From a virus, in IMG/VR virus record IMGVR_UViG_3300023184_004167, positions 62,001-126,000 of that record: a DNA stretch of 64,000 nucleotides; one strand, given 5' to 3'. The position numbers and the translations under genes were made by a program. Under the pieces are notes generated by a model. It was given only the letters and a program-made list of their open reading frames with translations. It was not told where the DNA came from and did not search any database. How positions within the stretch are numbered: the stretch's first letter is position 1; each line of letters begins with the position of its first letter. Below are positions 10,901-19,382 of the stretch, in pieces.

Positions 10901-13369
10901 ATTACTTATAGGCGTTCCAACAACCGCATTTGTTCCAATAACTTCCCCGTCAACATTTTTATAATTTGTTGTTGTCGCACCAGTTAAATTAACATCTTTT
11001 GAAAATAAACCACCATTAAATGATATGATTGCTCCCGGTGTAAATGTTTCTGAGCATCCTTCATCAATTAAAAGTGCCATTACATTATCATTATGAAATT
11101 TTCCAGGATTTAATGACGGATTAATTGAAACTTTAATTTGATTCCATCCTCCCCCCACTAAATTATTAAAATATTTCCCTTTAGTATTAAATAAGTTTAA
11201 TCTTTCAGATAATGTTAAATCTTGTGAATGCCATTGATATGCTGACCCATTACAAGTACCCAATAATGAGGCTGGCGTTCTTTTCCAATATTTATTTGCA
11301 CCATTTCCCGCCAATAATTCCTCTATCACAGGATTTTCGTCTCCACATCTAGCAACTATTTGTTCACAAATAGTTGGTGACGTTACCAGCGCCATTGCAA
11401 TGAATGGGTCATCAGCACAATATTGTTCGTCAGTAATATTTGAGAACCCATTAGCACTCTGAGTGTCAATTGTACAAGATAATGATTGACTTTGTTGTGC
11501 CCTTATCGCAAACTGCATCGCCTCAGTCTGATTAGTATTTATTGTTTCACTTTTACAATTACACATCTCACAGTCAGGATATGTAATCATAGGTATTGCA
11601 ATCTTTTTAAAAGGGTCTCCAATTTTATTAAATAATTCTTTAAAACTTGGTGGTTTTTTACAATGGGGGTTTACACCAGGTATTGCATCAACAACCCTAC
11701 AAAGTATATATATTATCCATAAAATAGCCCCATAAACAATTGCAAATATTGCTTTAAACAACGGCCAAATAAACGCCAATATGTGAAGAATCGGTATTAT
11801 TTGATAAAAATTTATCATATTTAATACAAGGAAAAAATTCACAATGTTAAAAACTATATCAAAATTTCTTACTCCATCATTTGTTGGAAACTTATAATTG
11901 GTACTATCACAAGTAGTATCAGTAATTTGTTTTATACCGATAAATCTACCCCTATTTGTTCCCTTATGATATAAATCAATTAATTGGGATATTGTATAAA
12001 CTTTATTATAACTAAATTGATAAAATCTATCATCACAATCAATGGCACTTTGTATTATTTTTTTACCTATAGTTGTTCCTGTATTCCCATAATCCGCCCA
12101 GTCTAAACTAAACGCATATGACTTAATAAATTCTTCATAAAGTACTGGGTTTGTAAAACCTAATAATCTTGGGTCTGTATTTGAATTAACCCAACCATTT
12201 TCTCTAATATTTGGTACTAAAAAATATCCCCTTTTAATTGGTGCTCCCAAATCATTAGATTGTTTCCATTTAACTTTAAATCTATATTTTGATTTTGTTG
12301 GTATACCCACTTTTGGGTCGTTTGATATGATTTTTTCACCAAATTCATTCATTATCATATAATCCAAATTCATTGGTAAATCTACAAGCCAAGAACCATC
12401 AGTTTCAATTACATCATTTCCACCATCAAAATTATATTGTTCTAATATTGGTCTACCATTTGTATCTTGAAATATTGTTTGTCTAATACATAATATTTGA
12501 CCAGGCCCTGCAACCAAACTACACATATTACCCATTTCTGTTGGCGGTTTACAAAAAACCTTCATTGGTTTGGTATCTACCGAAGAAACAACTGAGCCCA
12601 TAAAAACCGCAGTTGGCTGAATGTCAATATTTGCATCATCCCTTAAATCAAAATCAACCCGATTTATTGCAATTTGACATATATTTGGGTCTCCCCATAA
12701 TGGAGAAATATCTATGGATTTACTTAAGGAAACTATTTGTGGTAATGAATTTAAATCACTTGAACTTTTAAATTGAGGCCCAGAAACTTGTTTTTCTGTT
12801 GCTCTACCCATTCTTATTAAATCTTGTGGAGATAAAGAAAACTCACCTATGTCAGATAAATCCAAATCCATAAAAACAAGATGAACCCCTAATGGAACTC
12901 CCATTATCATATAATCACCACTATCATTTGTTTTTACAGTAAATTTGTAATACTTGTCATATATCTCAATTGCTGTGGAATCTATTGTAGCATCTAATCT
13001 TGATGGGAATGTTCCTGTTGGAACGTGATTTGTGTATGATTTTTCATAAGGTAATAAATTGTACCTATATCCATCCTCATTCCTTATTTCAGGACTTGTA
13101 TATGGATATATTGCAGTAATATTTGGATTAAACTTATCTGTATCTGATATTGGTATAAAAATAGAAAGTTTCGCGTTTGGAATACCAAATCCATTGTTTG
13201 CGGTTATTCTTCCAATAACAACCCCATATTCAGAACAAGACTTTGTATATATCTCTTCTTGTTGTATTTTTAAAGATAAGATTTCAATAAAATTAAAATC
13301 TTGCTCTAATTCAATGTTAATTGTTTTATTAATTCCAATCTCTGTCCTTATTCTTTGTGAAGTTCCCAT
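7934..13369 (-). CDS. Giant baseplate/tail protein with internal hydrophobic block
   Basis: An 1811-residue protein directly downstream of gp6. Residues about 48-170 resemble a carboxypeptidase-regulatory/transthyretin-like beta-sandwich (GRITANNGFGIPNAKLSIF and later TNDSGDYMIMGVPLG). Residues about 503-563 form a very hydrophobic block with three possible membrane spans, followed by C570 and a C-x2-C-x-C cluster (C600, C603, C605). Later, near residues 890-960, is a repeat module (GYGYSVDDTIRILGTQ) also found in the 406-residue fibre protein. The C-terminal half is beta-rich and resembles virion protein. A TATTTAT element lies 15 bases upstream. A role in baseplate structure and perhaps in envelope penetration is inferred, not shown. 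Confidence 0.6.
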   Translation of the reverse strand: MGTSQRIRTEIGINKTINIELEQDFNFIEILSLKIQQEEIYTKSCSEYGVVIGRITANNGFGIPNAKLSIFIPISDTDKFNPNITAIYPYTSPEIRNEDGYRYNLLPYEKSYTNHVPTGTFPSRLDATIDSTAIEIYDKYYKFTVKTNDSGDYMIMGVPLGVHLVFMDLDLSDIGEFSLSPQDLIRMGRATEKQVSGPQFKSSSDLNSLPQIVSLSKSIDISPLWGDPNICQIAINRVDFDLRDDANIDIQPTAVFMGSVVSSVDTKPMKVFCKPPTEMGNMCSLVAGPGQILCIRQTIFQDTNGRPILEQYNFDGGNDVIETDGSWLVDLPMNLDYMIMNEFGEKIISNDPKVGIPTKSKYRFKVKWKQSNDLGAPIKRGYFLVPNIRENGWVNSNTDPRLLGFTNPVLYEEFIKSYAFSLDWADYGNTGTTIGKKIIQSAIDCDDRFYQFSYNKVYTISQLIDLYHKGTNRGRFIGIKQITDTTCDSTNYKFPTNDGVRNFDIVFNIVNFFLVLNMINFYQIIPILHILAFIWPLFKAIFAIVYGAILWIIYILCRVVDAIPGVNPHCKKPPSFKELFNKIGDPFKKIAIPMITYPDCEMCNCKSETINTNQTEAMQFAIRAQQSQSLSCTIDTQSANGFSNITDEQYCADDPFIAMALVTSPTICEQIVARCGDENPVIEELLAGNGANKYWKRTPASLLGTCNGSAYQWHSQDLTLSERLNLFNTKGKYFNNLVGGGWNQIKVSINPSLNPGKFHNDNVMALLIDEGCSETFTPGAIISFNGGLFSKDVNLTGATTTNYKNVDGEVIGTNAVVGTPISNGLTSITVGYASPFDSSGNTLLTTQYIVNQSGATNDILIPNTEGQITSFGYEAFGTGAINSTYINIIGTTTSVGVNASFNIVVVGGVVTSVNLSNAGYGYSVDDTIRILGTQIGGTDLLDDINITITGVTLQAYRQGVIQKFPTDIEYFQVITATTYGNFCNLNPVVPVGQYNNSGVTEFNSLRYRFTDNFMTMFTEALRYGLQFVYNTAWNTYRPIYTMPDQKQFVVAFLVRGVDPNSARQPMTIDVSRLFGKAYGSLIVSGDYKLNIPIQPGLVLPRHNQITTNQTLSVNRPIFFDSYIYNVPQTFSSYTTNLIANYSSLDMTITTGATFQVDSTNSNTKLDTTKIRTISVGGGQFYLAANGQNNVFAAPGYFVYNFSTINAGAYEQSNSPFHYLDLSARANNKQHRGYYDNEYIEGGSYFYMTPHVDNSHINGVYPYNLITNYRILENDFVYFSPAYSTGTTTIFIQGTQKVVMRTDRLPTSTTRDDVQGNNTFMLHQNTGFSVFSYSDDGTVSISYPEYSVGYTSGDNAEDDPSQFEGQFVSTFTCEGLVPLKCYSGYGESFGVKPAADDCYHKPSIVRNGCYIFVDKPILRLLRDFQQLSEWKSRFKVNLAACRGLFGHSFVNNWINGTLYAFPIKNKRLFTPGTNKPFNKYCKDVVMLHPVTNNFFYRSSPYNASSNKFIGMTPNNSTHRNKLQLLFPTTIMDLGPRDEFAYELTLSENYYGYNMDKMSQTTYKDISNILNLFVISRQVSSSFLAQLFGAGDASVNTFFSRKNARFDGDYSQAISVNSEIGVDEFDFETYYYSTGSTGNNTFYVGKKTIGIFFSSETQTRDYVSPRRIIRNDLTYPGIFDNLPIFTQYVPMYKWNIDQGTSTIFGGEKNEWGTSGTDIQKFKYQSLDRLNPTSNYFMGQVNIPLFQKGFIFNVKPAVPPATGYDFEGDRVVGQTLLNSTNVTVGAPFFFYFGLVRGNNALDKFNVKYLGIETI

Positions 13370-13378
13370 TAATCCTTT

Positions 13379-13450
13379 ATTGAATAAATAGTTTAGGGCG
13401 AATTTTTCCTAACCCACCAAATTAAAAATAAGCGTAGAATTGAATAAATA
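13379..13450. repeat. 12-base direct repeat pair, 60 bases apart
   Basis: The plus-strand sequence attgaataaata occurs at 13379-13390 and again at 13439-13450, bracketing the gap between gp6 and the 1811-residue gene. Each copy contains the TATTTAT element on the minus strand, so this may be a tandem promoter. The gap holds no gene. Confidence 0.5.
13384..13390 (-). promoter_or_regulatory. TATTTAT promoter-like element, part of a direct repeat
   Basis: TATTTAT 15 bases upstream of the ATG of the 1811-residue gene. It lies in the 12-base sequence attgaataaata (plus strand, 13379-13390), repeated exactly at 13439-13450 just after the stop of gp6. Confidence 0.4.
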
Positions 13451-13456
13451 AATCAG

Positions 13457-15295
13457 TTATGAAAATGTAACAGATTGGAAATTCTTAACAGACACTTTAA
13501 TATCCTTACCAGGATATCTTATTTGATACACTTGAACAGGTTCTGCAAACAATGTATCATCAACAGGTTGTATTTGTTTTGTCTCTGGGTCTGAGTATTG
13601 CATTGATGTTTGAGATGAAGAATATTGTCCTCCAACATTATTAAATACATCTATTCCTGTGACAGTAATTACACCATTTTGATTTTGTATTGTACTTTTT
13701 AATTCTGAAAGATATACATTTTGTCCAAGTTGTCTGTTTAACGGGTCAAAATAATTTGAAACATTATTTATAATATCTGATATAATTTGTCCTGAATTTT
13801 GTGTCGCTTGTAGTACAACAGAAACATTAATAGATAAATCAATAACTTGAGCAGTCATTACAGATATATAATCATTCATCATTCTATAGTTTGATAAATA
13901 ATTTGCGATATTTTGTTTTAATGTGTTAGATACAATACTTGTTAACTTTCCTGATGTATCATAAGACAATATTTGAATATCAATTTTATTATTATTTTCG
14001 GTTATTGCTACTTTGGCTGGTGCCCCGAATTGAGCTGGCATATTTCTTAATAATGCCTCATAATCTTGAATGGTAACCGCTCTTTTTTGTGCTGCGAAAT
14101 TAAATGAAACAAAGTTTCTAACTTCTTCAGTTGTTGGTGCGTTTGAACCACCAATTGCTGCCGTTACATTATTACATCTTAAAGATGCAACCACAGACGT
14201 ATTTGTTGTCTCTGATGGGCCATTAACAAAAAATGACACAGTACCTATTTGATTAATGACATTAACACCCAAGTTTGTCGCTAATCCACCACCAACTCTA
14301 TATTGAATAAACAATGTTGAGTTAGGTGTCAAAGTTGAACCCAATGAAAAGTTATTAAAATAATTTTGTAAATCTAATGTTGAGCCAATTGTTGTAAACT
14401 GATTCAAAGCATCTTGAGAAGATTTTGAACCTCCACCAAAAACCATCTTCTTGAACCCTTCTGGCGTAAATTCTGACATAAATCTAGTTCCTGTCTGAAG
14501 ATATGTACCAACTTTAATTCCAGGTTGGTCAGATACTTTAGTTGGGTCTTCAACAAAAATTCTATCTTCCGCCAATGCATCAACTTCATACCATCTATTC
14601 GCCAAACCTAAAAATTCAGCACTTGTAGGAACATTTGTAAAATCTGTTCCGTTTTTAAGTAAAACACTTGTTATACCAAGTACATTTTTTTCAGGTAAAA
14701 AAAGTTCAAAGAAAGGTCTCACATCATTTGGTGTAATAACTTTTTTAAAAATTTTTGTAATACCATTAACAACAAGTTCTCTCTTTGTTATTGTATAATT
14801 AATTAAAACACCATTTGTATTAAAATTAGGTATTTTTAATCTATTAAGAGCCCCTTGAGAATTATATGGTGATGCAAAATCAATGTCATATGCATTTTCA
14901 AAAACTTGTCCCACCCCATTAACTTGTGAACCTCTTAATAAAGTACCCAAATATCTTTCATCTTCTTTATCACCATAAGCTGGTACTGTAACTGAAAAAT
15001 CAACAAGTGAAACTGATGGACGTAATCCCGGAATCTTTAATCCGTATGTTCTGGCAATGTTATATATTGAAGACCTTTGTTGTGCGTATTGTAATACGGT
15101 TTCTTGGATACTTCTATCAATATGATAATGTAAGTTATCCGCAACAGCGGCATTTAAATCTAAAAAAACTGAAAATACAGATGCATCATTAAAATCCTGA
15201 ATTAAATCAGGGTAATATGTTCTAACATAATTAAGAAGTTCTAATCTAATCCCTTCATAATCTCTTACCGTATAAGATATTTTTCCGTTTGCCAT
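13457..15295 (-). CDS. Baseplate wedge protein, gp6/J-like
   Basis: A 612-residue protein matching the baseplate J / T4 gp6 family, the ring-forming wedge component of contractile tails. The N-terminus carries the family pattern: YTVRDYEGIRLELLNYVRTYYPD, then DLNAAVADNLHYHIDRSIQET and YGLKIPGLRPS. The C-terminal half holds the J-type alpha/beta section (AITENNNKIDIQILSYD) and YLSNYRMMNDYISV. Length is close to T4 gp6 (660 residues). It starts 6 bases after gp25 ends, the classic gp25-gp6 pairing of contractile machines. Confidence is high for family and moderate for exact T4 equivalence. Confidence 0.85.
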   Translation of the reverse strand: MANGKISYTVRDYEGIRLELLNYVRTYYPDLIQDFNDASVFSVFLDLNAAVADNLHYHIDRSIQETVLQYAQQRSSIYNIARTYGLKIPGLRPSVSLVDFSVTVPAYGDKEDERYLGTLLRGSQVNGVGQVFENAYDIDFASPYNSQGALNRLKIPNFNTNGVLINYTITKRELVVNGITKIFKKVITPNDVRPFFELFLPEKNVLGITSVLLKNGTDFTNVPTSAEFLGLANRWYEVDALAEDRIFVEDPTKVSDQPGIKVGTYLQTGTRFMSEFTPEGFKKMVFGGGSKSSQDALNQFTTIGSTLDLQNYFNNFSLGSTLTPNSTLFIQYRVGGGLATNLGVNVINQIGTVSFFVNGPSETTNTSVVASLRCNNVTAAIGGSNAPTTEEVRNFVSFNFAAQKRAVTIQDYEALLRNMPAQFGAPAKVAITENNNKIDIQILSYDTSGKLTSIVSNTLKQNIANYLSNYRMMNDYISVMTAQVIDLSINVSVVLQATQNSGQIISDIINNVSNYFDPLNRQLGQNVYLSELKSTIQNQNGVITVTGIDVFNNVGGQYSSSQTSMQYSDPETKQIQPVDDTLFAEPVQVYQIRYPGKDIKVSVKNFQSVTFS

Positions 15296-15301
15296 TTAAT
15301 A

Positions 15302-15769
15302 TTAAATATTAATAATTACAAAATCACTCTGAGCAAAAGTTGCACTATCCGTAGAGTAATCAATTTTAATTTTAGCAGTATAGTCTGCGGTTCCTTTACC
15401 TGGAACACGAAAGATATATGGAACATCATCGCTAATCGCATTACTTGGAACTGAAGGAGATTCATCTTCTATACTTGCAGGTTCAATAGTAATGTTATTA
15501 ACAAGTAAATTTGGCATAAAATTGTTAATCGCGTCCCTAATATCAGACTCAATCGCATTAAATGTTAACCCATCAAAAGGTTCAAAGATAAATTCATAAA
15601 GTCTTGTTCCAAAAGTTGGTAAATAATATCTAGAACCTTTCCTTGTTAATAACAAATGAATTAAATCAGCTCTAATCTCATCTTTTTGATATTGAGTTAA
15701 TTGTAAATAATCACCTGTTCTAGAATCTCTGAACGGAAAATTTATACCATATGTAATTCCATCTGCCAT
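15302..15769 (-). CDS. Baseplate wedge protein, gp25-like
   Basis: A 155-residue protein of the GPW/gp25 family, the short wedge protein that contacts gp6 and triggers sheath contraction. Diagnostic segments are LLTRKGSRYYLPTFGTRLYEFIFEP and AIESDIRDAINNFMPNL, with the conserved Arg-Gly/Tyr-Gly loop and a C-terminal beta-strand pair. T4 gp25 is 132 residues; here an extra acidic and Ser/Pro-rich insert (ESPSVPSNAISDD) lies before the last strands. It is followed at once by gp6. A TATTTAT element sits only 5 bases before the ATG. Confidence 0.88.
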   Translation of the reverse strand: MADGITYGINFPFRDSRTGDYLQLTQYQKDEIRADLIHLLLTRKGSRYYLPTFGTRLYEFIFEPFDGLTFNAIESDIRDAINNFMPNLLVNNITIEPASIEDESPSVPSNAISDDVPYIFRVPGKGTADYTAKIKIDYSTDSATFAQSDFVIINI

Positions 15770-15774
15770 ATGTA

Positions 15775-15781
15775 ATAAATA
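15775..15781 (-). promoter_or_regulatory. TATTTAT element abutting the gp25 start
   Basis: TATTTAT ends 5 bases before the ATG at 15769. If it is a promoter, the gp25 transcript would be almost leaderless. Confidence 0.35.
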
Positions 15782-15789
15782 TACTTACA

Positions 15790-15981
15790 TTATTTTTTTA
15801 TTAAAGTAGTATTTCTTTTTTGTCCTTTTGGTTCATAAGGACAATGTCTACAATTATTTCCACAACAATATCCTCTATCAATATGATATTGTTCTGTAAA
15901 GACTAATCTTGTCCCATCCATATAATAATGAGAAGGGAGAAGTTTATTATACTTCTCCCCTTCTTTATTTAATTCTTCCAT
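15790..15981 (-). CDS. DUF5522-type Cys-rich small protein
   Basis: A 63-residue protein. Its core is LVFTEQYHIDRGYCCGNNCRHCPYEP, the signature of DUF5522, a short family seen mainly in Bacteroidetes: a His followed by CC-x3-C-x2-C, suggesting a small metal or Fe-S site. Function of the family is unknown. It is packed between ribonucleotide reductase (3-base gap) and gp25, so it is co-transcribed with both, and a link to nucleotide metabolism is possible but unproven. It is one of the best clues to the host phylum. Confidence 0.8.
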   Translation of the reverse strand: MEELNKEGEKYNKLLPSHYYMDGTRLVFTEQYHIDRGYCCGNNCRHCPYEPKGQKRNTTLIKK

Positions 15982-15984
15982 AAA

Positions 15985-17838
15985 TTATACTATTTCACAT
16001 AATCCTCCACCACAGGCAACAGAGTCATTTAATACTGTATCATCATCCATTTCAATAATTTTAGATAAATCAACATCTTTTAATGTTTCCATTAATTTTT
16101 CATATTCATCTTTACTACAATCAGTGAAAGGTGCTTGAATATAACTACCTCCATCATAGTTTAAAACAGATAATCCATTATAATGAATTTGATTTTGCCA
16201 CATCCATTCACCTACTGCCGGCCATTCGTGTTCTCTAATTGAGATGGTTGCTGACACATTATGTGAATTACTTCCACTTCTATGTCCAGGCTTAATCCAT
16301 TCCATATGAACTTTTTTAACCCTTTCCAATAATTGGATTGGTGATTCATTTCTTAAGATTGAACCTTCTGGTGCTTTTTGTGGAATACCTATTATTGCTG
16401 TGTCGTGTGGTCTAAAATAATCATCTTCAATAAGTTCAGGATGATTATTTTTTAAATGTGTATAAATAGCTTCATTCTTTCCAACTCTAACTCTTCTGAT
16501 ATAATAATCATTATGCCAAGCATGAATACCTGATGATGTTCCAAGTGTTAATGACGTTGTTCCCGCAGGTTTAACGGTTGTTGTTCTTGCCGCTTTATTA
16601 ATTCCTAACAAATTTGCAACTCTTTCATTCTCTTCTTTAACAACTTTAGCAGCGGCTTTCATATCTAAACCTAGTACTGCACCTGAACCAATTCCTGTCA
16701 TTGAAATACCAATTAAGGCATCTTTTTCAGTTGTTCTTTGCCATATTGGCCTTAAATAATGAAAATTTGTATATCCCGCTTGAAGTGTTCCAACAAATGT
16801 CGCAGCTTTAACTCTTGATTCATAATCTTCTTGATTAATAACATTTGATACATTTATTTCCGTTAGATTACAAAATTGGAACGGACGAAGTGCAATTTCA
16901 CAACAAGGATTTGTTCCCCAATCTTTATCATTTGTTAAATAAATTCCAGGTTCACCAGCACCACTTGCCTCAATTCTTTTCCACAACTCCATAAAATATT
17001 CTTTTGTAAGTTTGTGTCTTAATAAAGCTGCTGAGTTGTTTGCTCTTCCTCTTTGTGGATTTGTTTCCCACCAAGCACCTGTCTTACAACTAATCATTTC
17101 ATCATCTGTTGCTGAGAACAAGGAAATAAGTGCCGCTCTACGAATTCCTCCTGCAAGGACAGCGTCAGCAATATGACAAACCATATCGTGAACTTCAATT
17201 GGTCTTAATTTATCACCATCTTGTTTAGAATCTAATATACCCTCAAGTTTAATTATACACTCTTTAAGTGGTTGAGGGCCTGGCGCCTTCCCACCTGATG
17301 TTACCAGTCTTGCCCCTTTTGGTCTGATATCTGAATAATCAAATTCAATCTTTGAACCTCCGAAGAAGTATGACTTAACTAATGTTTTAACAGCGTCTGC
17401 CCATCCTTCAATTGAATCCGCAACCAACCATCTTCTACTTCTTTCATTTGGTTTTCTAATTTCAGGTAATTCTTCTACGTGATGTTTTTGAACTGAATAT
17501 CCTACACCTGTTCCACCTAATAATAAGAACATAATTTCTGAGAATACTCTCCAATCATCAACAGGAGCGTATGCGCAGTTATAAATTCTATTTGGTGAAA
17601 TTTCAATTGGTTTTCCTGCAAATTGCATTGAACGCATTGATGGTAATACTTGTTTATTATAGACAAACTGATAGTTGTCTCTTATTTCTTGTTCTAGATG
17701 GGGATATGATTTAATGTGCATCTCCATATTTCTTGTTACTAGTTCGTACCAAGTTTCTCTTCTCTTTAAATCGGGGACATACTTCGCGTATTTCATATAT
17801 ACGGTGATTTCGCTAAGTATTCTGTTTGAAATTTCCAT
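15985..17838 (-). CDS. nrdJ: Adenosylcobalamin-dependent ribonucleoside-triphosphate reductase (class II, monomeric)
   Basis: A 617-residue enzyme that reduces ribonucleotides to deoxyribonucleotides using coenzyme B12, supplying phage DNA synthesis. By pattern with Lactobacillus leichmannii RTPR: C88 (NCAY) matches the first redox Cys; C312-C-E314 and C323 (PCCEIAL, FCNL) match C408/E410/C419, with the same 11-residue spacing; C609 and C614 (CGGGLC) match the C-terminal shuttle pair C731/C736. The substrate loop TTTVKPAGTTS is present. It is shorter than the roughly 740-residue prototype. The residue between C312 and E314 is Cys where Gly is usual. The leader is 128 bases, with a hairpin and TATTTAT but no cobalamin riboswitch. 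Confidence 0.92.
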   Translation of the reverse strand: MEISNRILSEITVYMKYAKYVPDLKRRETWYELVTRNMEMHIKSYPHLEQEIRDNYQFVYNKQVLPSMRSMQFAGKPIEISPNRIYNCAYAPVDDWRVFSEIMFLLLGGTGVGYSVQKHHVEELPEIRKPNERSRRWLVADSIEGWADAVKTLVKSYFFGGSKIEFDYSDIRPKGARLVTSGGKAPGPQPLKECIIKLEGILDSKQDGDKLRPIEVHDMVCHIADAVLAGGIRRAALISLFSATDDEMISCKTGAWWETNPQRGRANNSAALLRHKLTKEYFMELWKRIEASGAGEPGIYLTNDKDWGTNPCCEIALRPFQFCNLTEINVSNVINQEDYESRVKAATFVGTLQAGYTNFHYLRPIWQRTTEKDALIGISMTGIGSGAVLGLDMKAAAKVVKEENERVANLLGINKAARTTTVKPAGTTSLTLGTSSGIHAWHNDYYIRRVRVGKNEAIYTHLKNNHPELIEDDYFRPHDTAIIGIPQKAPEGSILRNESPIQLLERVKKVHMEWIKPGHRSGSNSHNVSATISIREHEWPAVGEWMWQNQIHYNGLSVLNYDGGSYIQAPFTDCSKDEYEKLMETLKDVDLSKIIEMDDDTVLNDSVACGGGLCEIV

Positions 17839-17882
17839 TTTTAGTGTTTTTTGTTTTTATAAAAAATTCGGTGATTTTTATT

Positions 17883-17889
17883 ATAAATA
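17883..17889 (-). promoter_or_regulatory. TATTTAT promoter-like element of nrdJ
   Basis: TATTTAT 45 bases upstream of the nrdJ ATG, directly after the 3' arm of the hairpin at 17893-17911, a terminator-then-promoter arrangement. Confidence 0.5.
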
Positions 17890-17892
17890 TAA

Positions 17893-17911
17893 GGTTGCTA
17901 TTAAAGCAACC
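17893..17911 (-). terminator. Hairpin, possible terminator after the helicase gene
   Basis: Seven-base perfect stem (GGTTGCT / AGCAACC) with a 5-base loop, 56 bases past the helicase stop. On the minus strand it is followed by TTATATTTATAAT, a poor U-tract, so termination may be partial. Confidence 0.45.
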
Positions 17912-17966
17912 CATATTTTAGATAAAAAATAATAAGTTTTTTCAGGAAAAAGTAGATATTTAATGT

Positions 17967-19349
17967 CTAATTAATTTGTCCACCCTGCTCTCTTTGTTTC
18001 CTTTTGTCTAAGAGTTCTTTAACTCTATCTTTCTTTCTTTCCTCTTGTTGTCCTTCAAATCCTAAGAAAGTTACAGATGATTCTGTGTCTATTTCAAGTA
18101 ATTCATTATTGAATTTACAATTCTCAAATATAACCCCATCTTTACCCAATCTTGACTTTGTTATTGCAATTGTTGCCAAGTTCATTTCCTTCTGTTGTAA
18201 ACTTTTTGCTATTGATATGATTACGTGTCCAACTTGTGCTTTCTTTATTGAACCACCCATTTGGTCTGTCGTAACAACTTCAGATGAGATTGAACTTCTA
18301 TTACCTTGTGTTGCAGTCCATCCAACTAAATTAAGTTCGTGACACATCGCCTCAAATCCTCTCATAACTGAGCCTTCAGCTTTCCACTCATCTTTACTTG
18401 TTGATTCAGGTGTTACACAATCAATATAATCTAACATAACTAAATCAATCTTATTACCATCGGCAATCATTTTCCTAACCATATTCTTAATTTGAGACAT
18501 AGTATATGTGTCAGATGCAAGTTTTTGTAAAACTAATTTGTTAGACATTGAGTTTTTAATTTCCTCAACTTTAGACATAACAGTTTCTCTGTGTAGATTA
18601 AGATTGTCTGGTTCAATTCCCGTCCAAAGGGTAAAGTGTTTTCTTTGAACAATTTTTGGATTGTCCTCAAAAAAGACTTGAAGAACATTATAACCAAGAT
18701 TAAATGCTGTGTTTGCGATTTTGGTTAAGATAGTTGTCTTACCAACCCCCGTGGGAGCTAATATAACACCTATCTCACCCTTCGCCAGTCCGCCCTTAAG
18801 TAATTTATCAATTCCTGGAATACCCATTGGTATTGGGTGTCTATAGTCATCATTTAACACATCCTCTAAACCTGAGAAGATATCAGTGATTCCTGTTTGG
18901 TGTTCACCAACTTGTAAAGCCTCCCTTACCAATCCCTCAACTTTATCATAAGATTCAAAATCTCCGTCTGTAATGATTTTTTGGGCCTTTTCCATTGCCT
19001 TCTGTAATTCTTGTTGTTTACAGAATTTCAACGCTTTTTCTTGAACAAACATGCTTCCTTCAAACGGAGCATCTTTTACTTGCTTTAAGGTATCCAAAAC
19101 AATCTTTAAAACTAATTCTTGAGTAATCTCTGACTTGATTAGTTGTTCCAAAGTATCAAAAGATGGTGTTGATTCATACTTTTTATAATACTCTTTGGTT
19201 AACTGGATTATGATTTTGAAATATTTATTATCAAAATAATTTGAGTCAAGAACATCCATTATTGTGGTTGAAAATGGTTTGTCAATAACAAGTTGATTTA
19301 TCAACTGTATCTGAAATGTGTTCCCTAAATAATCAAAATTTTTCTTCAT
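17967..19349 (-). CDS. Replicative DNA helicase, DnaB/T4 gp41-like
   Basis: A 460-residue ring helicase that unwinds the fork ahead of the phage polymerase. An N-terminal helical domain (about 1-150) is followed by a RecA-type ATPase core. Walker A is APTGVGKTT (residues 198-206), preceded by the DnaB-typical GIPGIDKLLKGGL. Walker B is IDLVMLDYID (301-310). The later segment GWTATQGNRSS is the sensor region, and SIAKSLQQ/TIAITKSRLGKDG is the arginine-finger side. The acidic/basic C-terminus ends KQREQGGQIN. Length matches T4 gp41 (475). A TATTTAT element lies 23 bases upstream, and a 149-residue protein of unknown function precedes it. Confidence 0.9.
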   Translation of the reverse strand: MKKNFDYLGNTFQIQLINQLVIDKPFSTTIMDVLDSNYFDNKYFKIIIQLTKEYYKKYESTPSFDTLEQLIKSEITQELVLKIVLDTLKQVKDAPFEGSMFVQEKALKFCKQQELQKAMEKAQKIITDGDFESYDKVEGLVREALQVGEHQTGITDIFSGLEDVLNDDYRHPIPMGIPGIDKLLKGGLAKGEIGVILAPTGVGKTTILTKIANTAFNLGYNVLQVFFEDNPKIVQRKHFTLWTGIEPDNLNLHRETVMSKVEEIKNSMSNKLVLQKLASDTYTMSQIKNMVRKMIADGNKIDLVMLDYIDCVTPESTSKDEWKAEGSVMRGFEAMCHELNLVGWTATQGNRSSISSEVVTTDQMGGSIKKAQVGHVIISIAKSLQQKEMNLATIAITKSRLGKDGVIFENCKFNNELLEIDTESSVTFLGFEGQQEERKKDRVKELLDKRKQREQGGQIN

Positions 19350-19371
19350 AATGTATGTTTCCCCTTTATTG

Positions 19372-19378
19372 ATAAATA
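19372..19378 (-). promoter_or_regulatory. TATTTAT promoter-like element of the helicase gene
   Basis: TATTTAT followed by CAATAAAGGGG, 23 bases before the ATG; the context is close to that before the 1811-residue gene (TATTTAT-TCAATAAAGG). Confidence 0.5.
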
Positions 19379-19382
19379 TCTT

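Noticed and set aside
13059-13391. 110-residue plus-strand frame
   Set aside because: Antisense shadow of the start of the 1811-residue gene, with no family similarity or independent leader.
13394-13412. Inverted TTAGG/CCTAA as a terminator after gp6
   Set aside because: Only five base pairs, a 10-base loop and no U-tract; too weak to call.
17839-17966. Cobalamin riboswitch before the B12-dependent reductase
   Set aside because: The gap is 128 bases and holds only a short hairpin and TATTTAT; no B12-box-like sequence or multi-stem core was seen.
18004-18342. 112-residue plus-strand frame
   Set aside because: Antisense to the conserved helicase core; Ser/Leu/Pro-rich like a shadow.
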